This document shows, in pieces, positions 17,818-28,106 of a stretch of 64,000 nucleotides of DNA. Origin of the DNA: Opitutales bacterium (GTDB taxonomy: Bacteria; Verrucomicrobiota; Verrucomicrobiia; Opitutales; JABSRG01); the NCBI GenBank assembly GCA_028280845.1, contig JANQKZ010000038.1:124001-188000 (forward strand), in the 5' to 3' direction. Both the position numbers and the translations under genes were made by a program. Under the pieces are notes generated by a model that worked only from the letters and a program-made list of their open reading frames with translations, was not told where the DNA came from and made no database searches. The stretch's first letter is position 1. Each line of letters begins with the position of its first letter.

Positions 17818-19581
17818 CTAGTGCGGTGTCAGGGAAATCCCGCTGGCTTCGACCGTAACGGTCAAAACTTCTTCCAGGGTGGTAATACCAGCCAGGACCT
17901 TACGGTATCCGTCCTCACGCATGCTACGCATACCCGATGCGCGCGCTTTCTGGCGAATGGCAACAAGCGACTGATTCTCGTAGATCATCTGTTGCAGATC
18001 CTCGTTCACCTGAAACAGTTCAAAGATCCCCTTTCGCCCGCGAAAGCCCGTATAGCCATTGGTGACGTGGGGCACGCCTTGTTTCATGTTTTCCCCGCCC
18101 TGCCCCGGGCTGATACCAAGGATCTGGCAATCTCCAGGGTTCGGAGTGTAGGGTTCATTCTGGTCCGGATCGATCTGGCGCACTAGCCGTTGGGCCAACA
18201 CCCCCCGTAAGGAAGCAGAAACCAGAAAGGGTTTCACTCCAATATTGACCAGACGACTGACCGCACTGGGAGCGTCATTCGTGTGCAGCGTACTGTAGAC
18301 CATATGCCCGGTTAGCGAAGCGTTGACGGCAATTTCTGCCGTCTCCAGATCACGAATTTCCCCAACCATGATGATATTGGGGGCTTGGCGTAGCATGGAG
18401 CGCAACGCGGCAGAGAAAGTCATTCCCACGTCCTCTTTTACCTGAACCTGGTTGATTCCGGATAACTCATACTCCACCGGGTCCTCCACCGTGATAATTT
18501 TGCGATCTGGTTGGTTAATGAAATTGAGTGCACTATAGAGGGTGGTCGATTTCCCGGAACCCGTCGGCCCTGTCACCAGAAAAATCCCGTCCGGCATTCT
18601 GATCAATTGCTCAAAGGTCGACTGGTCATCACTGAAAAATCCGAGCTGAGGCAGGCCGAGCCGAAGCCCCTCCTTATCCAGAATACGCATAACGATACTC
18701 TCCCCGTAGGCCGTTGGCAAACTGGAGACCCGCAGGTCGATCCGCTTGGTTTTGATCTGCATCGAAATCCGGCCGTCCTGCGGAATACGCCGCTCTGCAA
18801 TCGAAATATTCGACATGATTTTCAGCCGCGAAAGAATGGACGCCTGCAAGCGCTTCGGGGGACTTTCGACCTCCTGGAGCACCCCATCCACCCGGAAACG
18901 CACTCGAAACCGCTGCTCCAAGGGCTCGAGGTGGATATCGGAGGCCCGGCATTTGATCGCTTCCGTAATCAACATTTGGACATAACGAACGATGGGAGCC
19001 TCCTCATCCGAGACCTCAGGGTTGGCTCCCTTCCCGCCGGTCGAAGGTTCCAGAGCCCCTACTCGCTCCAACACGGATGTCGGATCCTTTGCCTCGGGGT
19101 CCCCATGAAAATCATCCAAGATGGATGAAATAGGCTCATCCCTCTCTGCTCCTTCGTAAGCCCGGTGAATGGCTTCCAGGATTGCCTCGCGGGAAGCGAG
19201 AAGGGCGTTCACGGGTTTTCCCACCCAATGGCTGATCGTATCAACCGGATCCATGTCCAGGGGATCACTAATGGCCAGATCGAGGCTGCTTTCATCTCCT
19301 CGCACGGGAAACACCGTCAACTGCTTTGCCGTCTTTAAAGGGACCGATTCGAGAACATCGGGCCCCGGACTTACCGACTGCAGGTCCACCACTTCCATGT
19401 GAAACGCTAGCGCTAGCGCTTCGGTTATCTGGTCTGGAGTGAGAGCCTCAATCGCAACCAGCTCGCGGATGACTTCCGTTGGGTTGTCGGGTAGGCCCGA
19501 TTTATAAGCTTGCGTGTGGGCATCGGGAAGAAGCCCCTGATCCTGCAGCACCTGCAGAACTAGGTCGTCAGCAGAGGTCAC
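17818..19581 (-). CDS. Second PilB/GspE-type ATPase, also without zinc cysteines
   Basis: A 587-residue paralogue of the pilB product. It has the GspE-N domain (1-150), a linker, and an ATPase core with [38 protein letters not shown] and [16 protein letters not shown]. The zinc-finger positions read [11 protein letters not shown] and [17 protein letters not shown], so the four cysteines of the family are absent here too. It starts at GTG, 37 bases after the rho stop, and is followed by pilT and pilB, giving two assembly ATPases in one block. It may serve a second pilus or a type II secretion-like system. Confidence 0.9.
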   Translation of the reverse strand: MTSADDLVLQVLQDQGLLPDAHTQAYKSGLPDNPTEVIRELVAIEALTPDQITEALALAFHMEVVDLQSVSPGPDVLESVPLKTAKQLTVFPVRGDESSLDLAISDPLDMDPVDTISHWVGKPVNALLASREAILEAIHRAYEGAERDEPISSILDDFHGDPEAKDPTSVLERVGALEPSTGGKGANPEVSDEEAPIVRYVQMLITEAIKCRASDIHLEPLEQRFRVRFRVDGVLQEVESPPKRLQASILSRLKIMSNISIAERRIPQDGRISMQIKTKRIDLRVSSLPTAYGESIVMRILDKEGLRLGLPQLGFFSDDQSTFEQLIRMPDGIFLVTGPTGSGKSTTLYSALNFINQPDRKIITVEDPVEYELSGINQVQVKEDVGMTFSAALRSMLRQAPNIIMVGEIRDLETAEIAVNASLTGHMVYSTLHTNDAPSAVSRLVNIGVKPFLVSASLRGVLAQRLVRQIDPDQNEPYTPNPGDCQILGISPGQGGENMKQGVPHVTNGYTGFRGRKGIFELFQVNEDLQQMIYENQSLVAIRQKARASGMRSMREDGYRKVLAGITTLEEVLTVTVEASGISLTPH

Positions 19582-19618
19582 GATTCGACGCGTTAGGAGT
19601 AAGCGGGAGGGGGAAAGC

Positions 19619-21589
19619 TTATCGGCTCAGTGTCATGAGGAACTCGGCATTGGTCTTCGTCCGTTTGAGGCGAGCGATGAGCATTTCCATAGCTTCAGTA
19701 GACGGTATTCCCTTCATTGCGCGGCGCAAGGAGTAAATCTTCTGCATTTCGTCCGGGTGGTAGAGTAATTCCTCTTTCCGGGTACCACTCTTCTCGAAGC
19801 TCATGGCAGGGAAAATCCGCTTGTCGACCAGGGCGCGATCGAGGTGCAACTCCATATTGCCCGTGCCTTTGAACTCTTCAAAAATCACCTCATCCATCTT
19901 GCTCCCGGTTTCCACGAGGGCGGTCCCCAGAATGGTTAAGCTCCCTCCGTCCTCTATGTTGCGAGCGGATCCGAAGAAGCGTTTGGGCTTTTGCAGGGCG
20001 TTGGCTTCCACCCCACCGGAAAGGATTTTTCCGCTATTGGGCTGGGTGGTATTGTAGGCCCGGGCCAACCGTGTAATGGAATCCAGAAGGATGACCACGT
20101 CGCGGCCGCATTCGACCATCCGCCTTGCCTTGGCGATGACCATTTCAGCCGCATGGACATGGCTCTCTGCCGACTCATCGAAGGTGGAGGCAATCACCTC
20201 ACCCCGACACTGGCGGCGGAAGTCCGTCACTTCTTCCGGGCGTTCATCCACCAGCAGGATGATCAAGTGAGCGTCCGGGTAGTTGTTCTGGATACTGTTC
20301 GCGATACCCTGAAGGATAACCGTTTTACCGGTGCGCGGCGGAGCTACAATCAATCCCCGCTGACCAAACCCGATGGGAGCCATACAATCTATTGTGCGCA
20401 TCGATACATTGTCCCATTTAATCTCGAAATCCGATTCGGGGGTCGATTCGAGCAGGATGCGGGTCGTCGGGTAGTAAGGAACCCGCTCCTTAAAGGGAAC
20501 AATCGAAGTGATCGAATCCGGATCTCTCCCCATCACCGTATCCACCTTGACCAGGAAGGGGCAGGATTCGGTTTCACGTGGCGGATGCATCGTTCCCTTG
20601 ACGATATGCCCTTGCAATAGGCCGTAGTGGCGAATCAGGGCTAAAGGCACATAAACACTGAGTTCCTTCAGCCGGTAATTGTCCGACTGGAAAGCCAGAA
20701 CGCCCCCCTCGTCATCTTCCAGAATATCAAGAACGCCTTCCACTTCGATAGAGCGCTTTTCTTCGAACGCCTTCTCCATCAGGCGCTTGATCATCTGGTT
20801 CCGGTTTGGGGCGTTGCTGAACACCAGGCCCTCCGCTTCCACCCGCTCCAGCAGGTCCGGGAGGGCGAGTTGATAAGCCTCTACAAAATTCAAGGCCTCC
20901 TTTTCACCTTCCGCCAGAGTAGCGGCCAGCTCGGTAAGTTGCTCAAAAGTCTGCAGATTCTGGTCAACCGGGAGTTCACCATAATTGATGGTGGGCTCAT
21001 CATCGATGCGGCGGCGGGGTTTGCGCTGCTTCTGCTTTTGCTTCTGCTGCTGTTGCGGTTTCCCCTTCTGCTTCTTGTTATTCTTGTTGAACGGCTGTTT
21101 CTGATGCTGCTTATTATGACCTTTCTGCCGTTGCTGATGTTGATGCTGAGCCTTGCCGTCCTGCCGGCCGTTGGATCCTGAATGTTGGGCAGAGACGGCC
21201 TCCTCTTTCGGTCTGGGGTCGCGGTTCCCTTCCGCTTCACCGGCCTCCTGCTTTGGAGCTGCTTCCTCTGCCGCGGGTAGCTTCTCTTCGTTAGACAGGG
21301 CTGCCTTGGATTCCGCCTCAGCCGAAGTGTCACCCGGGTACTCTTTATCAAAGTCCCCATCACCGTCAGAACTGTAGAGCAATTCCCCCTGGCTCGGCTC
21401 AGACGAAGGCTCCACCTCCTCAGACGGGGCTGCTTTTTTTACGGCTTTTTTCGCCGCAGTCTTCTTTTTCGCCGCCCGCTTCTTTTTCGCCGCAGCTTTT
21501 TTCGGTGCCGGTGCAGGCGGGACTTCCGATTCCAAGGGCTTACTGGCTTCGGATTCGATAGGTGATTCAATATCTTCGGGAGTAGTCAT
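19619..21589 (-). CDS. rho: Transcription termination factor Rho with long disordered N-terminus
   Basis: A 656-residue Rho helicase; the E. coli protein has 419. Residues 1-200 are an added low-complexity region: alternating A and K ([19 protein letters not shown]), an acidic stretch, then a Q/K/N-rich part ending in RKPRRR. After that come the RNA-binding cold-shock-like domain ([22 protein letters not shown]), Walker A PPRTGKT, Walker [17 protein letters not shown] and the R loop region [19 protein letters not shown]. It terminates transcripts genome-wide. The ATG at 21589 is preferred over the upstream GTG-type codon at 21610. It is flanked by coaE and the pilus genes. Confidence 0.97.
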   Translation of the reverse strand: MTTPEDIESPIESEASKPLESEVPPAPAPKKAAAKKKRAAKKKTAAKKAVKKAAPSEEVEPSSEPSQGELLYSSDGDGDFDKEYPGDTSAEAESKAALSNEEKLPAAEEAAPKQEAGEAEGNRDPRPKEEAVSAQHSGSNGRQDGKAQHQHQQRQKGHNKQHQKQPFNKNNKKQKGKPQQQQKQKQKQRKPRRRIDDEPTINYGELPVDQNLQTFEQLTELAATLAEGEKEALNFVEAYQLALPDLLERVEAEGLVFSNAPNRNQMIKRLMEKAFEEKRSIEVEGVLDILEDDEGGVLAFQSDNYRLKELSVYVPLALIRHYGLLQGHIVKGTMHPPRETESCPFLVKVDTVMGRDPDSITSIVPFKERVPYYPTTRILLESTPESDFEIKWDNVSMRTIDCMAPIGFGQRGLIVAPPRTGKTVILQGIANSIQNNYPDAHLIILLVDERPEEVTDFRRQCRGEVIASTFDESAESHVHAAEMVIAKARRMVECGRDVVILLDSITRLARAYNTTQPNSGKILSGGVEANALQKPKRFFGSARNIEDGGSLTILGTALVETGSKMDEVIFEEFKGTGNMELHLDRALVDKRIFPAMSFEKSGTRKEELLYHPDEMQKIYSLRRAMKGIPSTEAMEMLIARLKRTKTNAEFLMTLSR

Positions 21590-21599
21590 GGGTCCAGGA

Positions 21600-21617
21600 T
21601 TAAGCCTCAAGGCTTAA
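21600..21617 (-). promoter_or_regulatory. Hairpin in the rho leader
   Basis: A perfect 7-bp stem TTAAGCC/GGCTTAA with a TCAA tetraloop lies 10 bases upstream of the rho start codon, between coaE and rho. It has no T-run on the reverse strand, so it is not a simple terminator. rho genes are often autoregulated by attenuation in the leader; whether this stem takes part is inference. Confidence 0.45.
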
Positions 21618-21660
21618 ATTGAGATGGCCGGTAAGTGGGGATACTAAAAAAAAAGATCCC

Positions 21661-22308
21661 TCAGGGGGTTGAGGCCAAGTTACGAATTAATAACAGAGTT
21701 TGTTGGCGTAAGAAAGTGATGGAGCCGTTATTGGAAAGGACATAATCGGCGCGGCGAACTTTTTCGTGGATGTCGAGTTGACGTCGAATTCGGGGGAGGG
21801 CCCACTCCGGTGAAATCCCCTTTGCCGCTAATCGCTCGAGTTGAACGGATAGCCGAGTCTCTATACAAACAGTGAAATCGAAGTGCTTTTCAAGGTTTTT
21901 TTCGAATAACAAGGGAATCTCAAGCAGGGCTGGCCGATCCCGAACCGCAGCCATTTCCGAGGTCCAAATCTCCCGGACTTTGGGATGCAGGAGCCCTTCC
22001 AGCCACTGCAATTCATCCGCATCCTGAAAGACAATCTGAGCCAGGGCTTTTCGATTGATGACCGTCGGTGTTTCACGCTGCACAATCTCCAGGCCGAAAT
22101 GGTCGACCAGGGCGCGTTTCAGGCCCTCATCCTGCGTGAGCAGCTCCCTGACAATACCATCCGAATCCCGAGTCCACCAACCTGCTTCCTTGAATAACTC
22201 CCGGGCAGTCGATTTTCCACCTCCCATACTGCCAGTTAAGCCAACCCGCAAATGGGGTGGGCGGGTCCGTTCCTCCTGCGTTTCCCTACCTGTAACCTCT
22301 AGACTCAT
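21661..22308 (-). CDS. coaE: Dephospho-CoA kinase
   Basis: A 215-residue kinase for the last step of coenzyme A synthesis, phosphorylating the 3' hydroxyl of the dephospho-CoA ribose. The P-loop is GLTGSMGGGKST (23-34), followed by the dephospho-CoA site (WTRDSDGIVRELL, in place of DAD), the ALLEIPLLFEK segment and the ERL.. lid helix (QLERLAAKGISPEWA). About 20 extra residues precede the first strand. coaE directly upstream of rho is a recurring order in several phyla. No SD is visible. Confidence 0.93.
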   Translation of the reverse strand: MSLEVTGRETQEERTRPPHLRVGLTGSMGGGKSTARELFKEAGWWTRDSDGIVRELLTQDEGLKRALVDHFGLEIVQRETPTVINRKALAQIVFQDADELQWLEGLLHPKVREIWTSEMAAVRDRPALLEIPLLFEKNLEKHFDFTVCIETRLSVQLERLAAKGISPEWALPRIRRQLDIHEKVRRADYVLSNNGSITFLRQQTLLLIRNLASTP

Positions 22309-22418
22309 ATAAATAACTGAAAATCAATAGTATAATAAAGCTCCCGAAAGTCGAATTTCAATCTTTCGCCTTTAACTCAGGAGAAAAACCTCTTTAACTG
22401 AATCATACAGATTCTCGC

Positions 22419-23306
22419 ATGTTGTATTCTCTCAAAGATATCAACACTCGGGATTTTTCGGCCGTTAAAACTTACATCGCCGAAGCATACCTCCAGCAGT
22501 TCCCGGGTGCTGATTCTAGTTTTATTGATCCACTGTTGGATACTGTGGAACTGATGTTCGACGGACGCTACAAAAACTTTGGAGAGTTTCGCACCAAGTA
22601 CCATGACCGGGAACACACGTTGCAAGCCTCTATCTGCATGAACCGGCTCATGCAAGGGCGTATCCTCTCCGGGGAATCCCCTCCCCTCACGGCTGACCAC
22701 TTTCGCATCGGACTCACCGCCATCCTGATGCATGATGTGGGATACATGCAGGATCAGGATGATCACGAGGGAACCGGAGCCAAATACACCCTCGAACATG
22801 AACAAAGGAGTTGTGATATTACGGCAAAATTTCTCCAGGAATCCGGATGGTCAGGCCATGACATCCAATGGGTTCAGCACCTGATCAACTGCACCGGTCC
22901 CCGAAGTTTGATCAATGTCATTGAGTTCGAAAATGAAACCGAACGCTTCCTCGGTCAGGCGGTCTGCACCGCCGATTACCTCGGACAGATGGCGGACTAT
23001 CAATACATCCGGAAACTGCCGGTCCTCTTCCAGGAGTTTAAAGAATCGGATGATTACCAGGGAATCCCTGAAGCAAAACGGATGTTTTCCAGTGCAGGGG
23101 ATTTAATCAGCAAAACGCCGGGCTTCTGGGGATTCGTCCAGAAAAAGGTCCTCGAAGGTGACTGTGGAAATGTCTTTCGATACCTGGCCCGCCCGGTCCC
23201 CGATGGCTGCAATCCTTACCTTGAAAAAATCAATCGAACCATGAGCAAGCTCGACCGCATGATTACCAATAACGAGGTCGAAGCTCTGGTCGCCGAATTG
23301 AGCTAA
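22419..23306 (+). CDS. HD domain metal-dependent phosphohydrolase
   Basis: A 295-residue HD-superfamily protein. Metal ligands are the H of KYHDREHTLQ (about residue 64-70), the HD pair in ILMHDVGYM (about 106), and a later HLINCTGP and CTADYLGQMADY aspartate. The spacing fits cyclic nucleotide phosphodiesterase-like HD domains, but no GYP extension is present, so a cyclic-di-GMP role is not supported. The substrate is unknown. It is divergent from coaE across 110 bases. Confidence 0.75.
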   Translation: MLYSLKDINTRDFSAVKTYIAEAYLQQFPGADSSFIDPLLDTVELMFDGRYKNFGEFRTKYHDREHTLQASICMNRLMQGRILSGESPPLTADHFRIGLTAILMHDVGYMQDQDDHEGTGAKYTLEHEQRSCDITAKFLQESGWSGHDIQWVQHLINCTGPRSLINVIEFENETERFLGQAVCTADYLGQMADYQYIRKLPVLFQEFKESDDYQGIPEAKRMFSSAGDLISKTPGFWGFVQKKVLEGDCGNVFRYLARPVPDGCNPYLEKINRTMSKLDRMITNNEVEALVAELS

Positions 23307-23353
23307 CTCTGCGAAGTGGGCCCCGTTGCTCACAGCGTGGCCGAACCCACCCC

Positions 23354-24208
23354 CTAGTTCCCATCGAGGCGGCGCATCCCTTCCGGGGCGGGCCCCAGCA
23401 ACCCCTTTCTGTCCAGGATTTTAAGCGTCAACGCTTCCCGCATGCCCGCCTGGGTTTCCTCCATGTCCATATTGAGCGCGAAGAAATATACATTCTCATG
23501 CGCTTCCAGATAGCCCACATACCAGCCGAGGTCGCGACCATCCCTTAGAGCCCACCCTGTTTTGGCTCGAAGGATATAGTTTCGAGTCTCCTGTTTAATC
23601 ATCATCCGTTTGACCTGCTCCTGGTGTTGGGTCCTAAATGGAAGCTCATTGAAGTAAAGTCGCTTTAAAAATCGGACTTGCTCATTGGCCGAGATGGTCA
23701 CACCTCCTTCCAGCCAGAAGGTGTCGACTTCGCCTCGCACCTGGCCGGATCCATACTTGCTTTCCTTCACGTAAGCATTCATCCGCTCCATTCCAACTTC
23801 TCGCGCAATTTCCTGGTAGACCCAGACCGCCGAGACTTTGAAGGCCGAATCGAGGGTTTGGTCCCGATTCCACGGCTTGGCGAATCGCTTGACCCCATCC
23901 CACTTGAAAAACGTCTCCGGGGATTCCACCACCCCCGTCTCCAGGCCAATCAGCGAATTGAGAATTTTAAATGTAGAAGCCGGTGTATACCGACGATCCA
24001 TGCGGCCCTTGTTGTGGATCCACGATTCGTCAAAATCCAGATCAAACAGGACAAACGTGCCCGTGATTCCAGCTTCATTAAAGATAGCTGTTATCTCCGG
24101 ATCATCCCGGAGCAGATAAGCGTGCGCTGGTCCGGGGAATATCACCGACGCCGCTAACAAGCGAATGAGGACCACGCCATTCCAGGTTCGGCGACCCTTA
24201 CAAATCAT
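23354..24208 (-). CDS. Class D (OXA-type) beta-lactamase
   Basis: A 284-residue secreted serine beta-lactamase. A signal peptide covers about 1-30 (VVLIRLLAASVIF, cut after AHA). The class D motifs are all present: S78-T-F-K81 (PASTFK), S126-A-V128, Y152-G-S154 where most OXA enzymes have YGN, and K216-T-G218-W. K81 would be the carboxylated lysine. The ATG at 24208 lets the gene overlap the upstream membrane-protein gene by 11 bases, implying coupled translation; the frame is also open to 24298. No transposon or integron surrounds it, so it looks like a resident chromosomal gene. Confidence 0.88.
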   Translation of the reverse strand: MICKGRRTWNGVVLIRLLAASVIFPGPAHAYLLRDDPEITAIFNEAGITGTFVLFDLDFDESWIHNKGRMDRRYTPASTFKILNSLIGLETGVVESPETFFKWDGVKRFAKPWNRDQTLDSAFKVSAVWVYQEIAREVGMERMNAYVKESKYGSGQVRGEVDTFWLEGGVTISANEQVRFLKRLYFNELPFRTQHQEQVKRMMIKQETRNYILRAKTGWALRDGRDLGWYVGYLEAHENVYFFALNMDMEETQAGMREALTLKILDRKGLLGPAPEGMRRLDGN

Positions 24209-24899
24209 GGATAGCTTCCGGGTAAATCTGACCATTATCCCTGATTTTAAAGATATAGATAAGGCCGGGCTGCATTCGCAAATAAAGGGCATTCCCATAG
24301 ATTGCTGAAACCCCCAGAGGTTCCAATCGATTCGGGTCGTTGGCCAGCTCCCAGATCTCTGACCAGAAGAGGGTCTGGTGTTTCACCGGCAACTTGCTCA
24401 GCCAGCCTTTGTAACGTTCCGGAGAATATCCTTCCTTTTCCATGGGAACCCCGGCCTCCGGGCTGATCTTGTCACTGAAGACGCGCCGCCACAGGTAGAG
24501 TGCGCGCTCCCTGCCATCCATGATGAGCGGGTCCCCGAACTTCACCACCAAGGCATCAAAATAAATGGTGTCTCCCGGCAGAGAGAATTCGCGCTCTAGA
24601 ATACGCTGGGTCGGGTCGTCCCGATCGGTTTCCACAAACAGGATGCGGCTCATCAGCTGCCCATCCGCCGAGACCGTCTGCTCAACCACTTTTGCATAGC
24701 CGATTTGACTTTCCCGTGTCAGCCCTTCAATCGCCGCCGTCAGCTGCTCATTCTCCATCAGCAGGTCCTCAATCGTCGTTATGGCTTTAAACGCTATCAA
24801 CGCCCATACCAATAGGACAACCAGCACCAACACCCCAACGGTGGTTGCAATCACTCGGTTCACAAGGGAATCCAAATATAAACCCTCTATTCTGTCCAT
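24198..24899 (-). CDS. Membrane-anchored protein of unknown function coupled to the beta-lactamase
   Basis: I do not recognise this 233-residue protein. It has one strong membrane segment (residues about 17-37, ATTVGVLVLVVLLVWALIA), a short coiled-coil stretch after it (IEDLLMENEQLTAAIEGL), then a roughly 180-residue soluble domain rich in beta strands, probably periplasmic. The stop overlaps the beta-lactamase start by 11 bases. Mapping one product to the inner membrane and the other to the periplasm suggests a shared envelope role, but nothing links it to known BlaR-type sensors. Confidence 0.7.
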   Translation of the reverse strand: MDRIEGLYLDSLVNRVIATTVGVLVLVVLLVWALIAFKAITTIEDLLMENEQLTAAIEGLTRESQIGYAKVVEQTVSADGQLMSRILFVETDRDDPTQRILEREFSLPGDTIYFDALVVKFGDPLIMDGRERALYLWRRVFSDKISPEAGVPMEKEGYSPERYKGWLSKLPVKHQTLFWSEIWELANDPNRLEPLGVSAIYGNALYLRMQPGLIYIFKIRDNGQIYPEAIHDL

Positions 24900-25008
24900 G
24901 AAGAACCGGCACCATATAGGATGCCCAGGGAAACAGGGTGGCCCAGGGCGCCTTCACGAATTCTAAGCCGTGACGATTGGCTGGGAGAGTAACGCAGCGC
25001 AAATTATC

Positions 25009-26391
25009 CTAAGTCAAAAGCGGCAGGAAAAATGTAGCTAATCCGAGAATCAACATGAACCCGCACATATCTGTAATCGTCGTCAGAATCGGACCTGAAG
25101 CGAGGGCAGGGTCTTGACGTGCAGCCTTTAATAAAAGCGGCACCAAGCCCCCAACGCAGACGGCGATCAAGGTATTGAGGGCCATGGCAACTCCAACCAC
25201 TAATCCAAGAAATGGATTCCCTTTCCAGATATAAGCAATGATGCCGATGAGTATGCCGAGGGTGGTCCCATTCAGGAGGCCGATCATGGACTCCTTGTAT
25301 AATACCCGGCCAAACTCCAGTGGACTGATTAAACCCAGAGTCAACTCGCGCATGGAAACTGCTACCGCCTGATTGCCCGAGCAACCGGACATGTCGGAAA
25401 TAATGGGGAGAAATACGGCCAGAGCGATGACGGCTTCCAGAGTGCCCTGGAAAAAGGCGATTACACTCGCTGAGATCAGATTGAGCACGATATTAATGCT
25501 CAGCCAGGATAAGCGCCTCCGTGATCGTGTAGCCAGCGGCATCGACCTGAGTTCCTCCTTCCCCATCAATCCCTGCACTTTAAGCAGGTCTTCCATGGCC
25601 GCCTCCTGCTGAGCTTCCCGTGGAGCCTCCCGGTCTACAATTCCCAGTAGCTTGCCTTCAGTATCAACCACCGGCAGCCCCAGGTAGTTAAACTCCTCAA
25701 ATATTTGTTGCAGCTCCTCCAAACTGGTCTCGGGAAAAACGGTCACCGGATCGCGAAGCATGATTTCCTGTGCCGCATGGGTCGGCTTTGCAAACAACAG
25801 GTTCCGGGCAGGAAGGACTCCACTCAGCCGTTTCCCCGGCCCCAGAATATACGCATATTGAATTCCATAAGCACTATAAGCATCCCGGTTAGTTTGGAGA
25901 TCCCTCAGAATATCTGCGACTGTAAGGTGTTGAGGAAATGAAAGGAACTCCCTGTACATGCAAGAACCAGCCGTTCCGTCCGGGTAAGCCATTAACTGCC
26001 GGGTATCTTCCGCTACATCCTCCTCAAATCGATCAAGAATCGCAGCCGATTCATCGGATCCCATCTCATTCAAATAATCTGCCCGGTCATCGCTGTCGAC
26101 TAGAGCTAGGATTGGTGCAACGACCTTGGGCTTCAATCCATCCAGTAAATGAGACCCCTGCGAAAAGTGGAGCGTTTCCAGGAGACTCGCACTGATTTCG
26201 GGACTAACCAACTCAAATAGGGACCCCTTCTCCTCAGGTGACAAACGATCCACCAATCGACCAAGCTCCTCTTTAGGAATTGTCTCTAACAATTTGACCA
26301 CAGCTCCCTGGTCTTCCGCAGATAGGGCTGCGCTCAATGGGTCCAGACTATTCGTTACAGATTCGGATAAAGTCGGAGTCGTGTCTTCCAT
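25009..26391 (-). CDS. mgtE: Magnesium transporter MgtE
   Basis: A 460-residue MgtE Mg2+ channel. The N domain (about 15-150) has the repeats LLETIPKEELGRLVDRLSPEEKGSLFELV. Two CBS domains follow (about 155-280; HLTVADILRDLQTNRD and MLRDPVTVFPETSLEELQQIF). The five-helix membrane domain starts near residue 305, with PIISDMSGCSGNQAVAVSMREL, the family's pore signature, at about 350. The ATG is divergent from comM across 157 bases. I found no M-box riboswitch in that leader. Confidence 0.95.
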   Translation of the reverse strand: MEDTTPTLSESVTNSLDPLSAALSAEDQGAVVKLLETIPKEELGRLVDRLSPEEKGSLFELVSPEISASLLETLHFSQGSHLLDGLKPKVVAPILALVDSDDRADYLNEMGSDESAAILDRFEEDVAEDTRQLMAYPDGTAGSCMYREFLSFPQHLTVADILRDLQTNRDAYSAYGIQYAYILGPGKRLSGVLPARNLLFAKPTHAAQEIMLRDPVTVFPETSLEELQQIFEEFNYLGLPVVDTEGKLLGIVDREAPREAQQEAAMEDLLKVQGLMGKEELRSMPLATRSRRRLSWLSINIVLNLISASVIAFFQGTLEAVIALAVFLPIISDMSGCSGNQAVAVSMRELTLGLISPLEFGRVLYKESMIGLLNGTTLGILIGIIAYIWKGNPFLGLVVGVAMALNTLIAVCVGGLVPLLLKAARQDPALASGPILTTITDMCGFMLILGLATFFLPLLT

Positions 26392-26548
26392 AAACTGAAA
26401 TAGTAAAATAATGCTTACAGGGCTGCCCGTTTGAACGAGCTCTGAGCTGCGACGATGGGCTCAAACGATAAGAAAACCAAAGATGAACAAGGATCCTTAA
26501 CCCGAGAAAAGCTTTGCTATTCCTGCTAGCTAAAGCAAGTTTTCACCT

Positions 26549-28087
26549 ATGCTTGCTTTCGCCTCATCTGCGGCGTTGCAGGGCATCGACGCCAAACTGG
26601 TGCAAGTGGAGGTCAACACAGGGGAATCGGGGGAACCCAAGATGGTCCTGGTCGGACTTCCGGATGCGGCAGTAAAGGAATCCATCAACCGCGTCTCCAG
26701 TGCCCTGGCCAACTCCGGTTTTCAACTCCATCGGACGCATACCACGGTAAATCTGGCCCCGGGCGACCTTCGCAAAGAGGGCCCCATTTTTGACCTTCCC
26801 ATCGCCCTTGCCTTCCTCGCAGCCTCATCCCAACAAGACCTGCCCCACTTGAAGGATTTTCTCGTGGCCGGAGAATTGAGCCTCTCGGGCAAGGTCCGAC
26901 CCGTCCGGGGAGCGCTCTCCATGGCCAGGCTCGCCGCCCAACAGGGCTTGGAAGGCATTCTGCTCCCGCCTGAATCAGCCGAGGAGGCGGCCCTCGTGGA
27001 GAACTGCCGGGTATATCCCGTCGAATCCCTATCCCATGCGGCAGGATTTCTTTCCGGCAAGGTGGAAATCCCGCCCCTTGCGCCAGAGTCCAGTGCATTC
27101 ACTCAGACTCCCAGTTCGGATTTCGCCACCGACTTTGCCGACATAAAGGGGCAACAGGCCCTTCGGCGGGCGGTGGAGATCGCCGTCGCCGGCGGGCACA
27201 ATCTCCTCATGATCGGCCCGCCAGGATCCGGAAAAAGCATGATTGCGAAGCGAATCCCCACCATCATGCCGGAGCCGACCCGGGAGGAGTTCCTCGAAAT
27301 CCTCAGCATTCATTCCGCCGCTGGCATAACTATCGAGGAATCCGAGCGCGCCTTTCAACGCCCCTTTCGGTCCCCCCACCACACCATCAGCGATGTCGGC
27401 TTGCTGGGAGGTGGGACTATTCCCGGTCCCGGTGAAATCTCCCTCGCCCACAATGGGGTGCTGTTTCTTGATGAACTCCCCGAGTTTCGTCGCTCCACCC
27501 TCGAGGTCCTCCGCCAACCCATGGAGGATGCTCAGGTCACCATTTCAAGAAGTGCCGGAAAGATCACCCTGCCCTGTTCCTTCATGCTGATCGCCGCCAT
27601 GAACCCCACCCCGGGTGGATTCGGTCTGAACGACGACCGCAGCCGCCAGAATACCCCTGCGCAAATCCAGCGATACCGGAGCAAGATCAGCGGTCCGCTC
27701 CTCGATCGCGTCGACATTCACATCGAGGCGCCCGCCCTCAGCATCAATGAACTCAGGCAGGCCCAACCGGGTGAATCCTCCGCTTCCATTCGGTCGCGCG
27801 TGGTAGCAGCCCGCGCCCTTCAGCTCGATCGCTTTCGATCCACGTCCATCCTCTGCAATGCGCGCATGGGTCATGCGGCGATCCGGAAATACTGTGCCAT
27901 CCAGCAGTCCCTGGGAGACCTGCTCGAGCACGCCATGAAGGAATTGGAACTATCCGCCCGGGCCTATGACCGGATCCTCAAAGTGGCACGAACCATCGCC
28001 GACCTGGCGGAGGCCCGAGAGATCGAAGCCCCCCACCTGTTGGAGGCGATTCAATATCGATCTTTAGACCGCAAGGTGTTTTATTAA
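26549..28087 (+). CDS. comM: YifB/ComM family AAA+ ATPase (Mg chelatase-like)
   Basis: A 512-residue protein of the ComM family, a hexameric helicase that promotes branch migration during integration of DNA in natural transformation. The N-terminal Lon-S5-like domain covers 1-180 ([29 protein letters not shown]), the AAA+ core has Walker [10 protein letters not shown], Walker [13 protein letters not shown], and [21 protein letters not shown] sensor region. The C-terminal Mg_chelatase_C domain ends with [18 protein letters not shown]. It is complete. It is followed 19 bases later by an unrelated SRPBCC gene. Confidence 0.95.
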   Translation: MLAFASSAALQGIDAKLVQVEVNTGESGEPKMVLVGLPDAAVKESINRVSSALANSGFQLHRTHTTVNLAPGDLRKEGPIFDLPIALAFLAASSQQDLPHLKDFLVAGELSLSGKVRPVRGALSMARLAAQQGLEGILLPPESAEEAALVENCRVYPVESLSHAAGFLSGKVEIPPLAPESSAFTQTPSSDFATDFADIKGQQALRRAVEIAVAGGHNLLMIGPPGSGKSMIAKRIPTIMPEPTREEFLEILSIHSAAGITIEESERAFQRPFRSPHHTISDVGLLGGGTIPGPGEISLAHNGVLFLDELPEFRRSTLEVLRQPMEDAQVTISRSAGKITLPCSFMLIAAMNPTPGGFGLNDDRSRQNTPAQIQRYRSKISGPLLDRVDIHIEAPALSINELRQAQPGESSASIRSRVVAARALQLDRFRSTSILCNARMGHAAIRKYCAIQQSLGDLLEHAMKELELSARAYDRILKVARTIADLAEAREIEAPHLLEAIQYRSLDRKVFY

Positions 28088-28106
28088 CTGACCTGACCCC
28101 TTTGAT

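Noticed and set aside
23354-24208. An acquired resistance island around the beta-lactamase
   Set aside because: No transposase, integrase or flanking repeat was found, and base composition looks like the neighbours.
24787-25002. A 71-codon reverse frame between the membrane protein gene and mgtE
   Set aside because: It overlaps the start of the membrane-protein gene in another frame and has no family features.
26392-26548. An M-box magnesium riboswitch before mgtE
   Set aside because: The conserved M-box core sequence is absent. Only a 7-bp TCAAACG/CGTTTGA pairing was seen, which is not enough.
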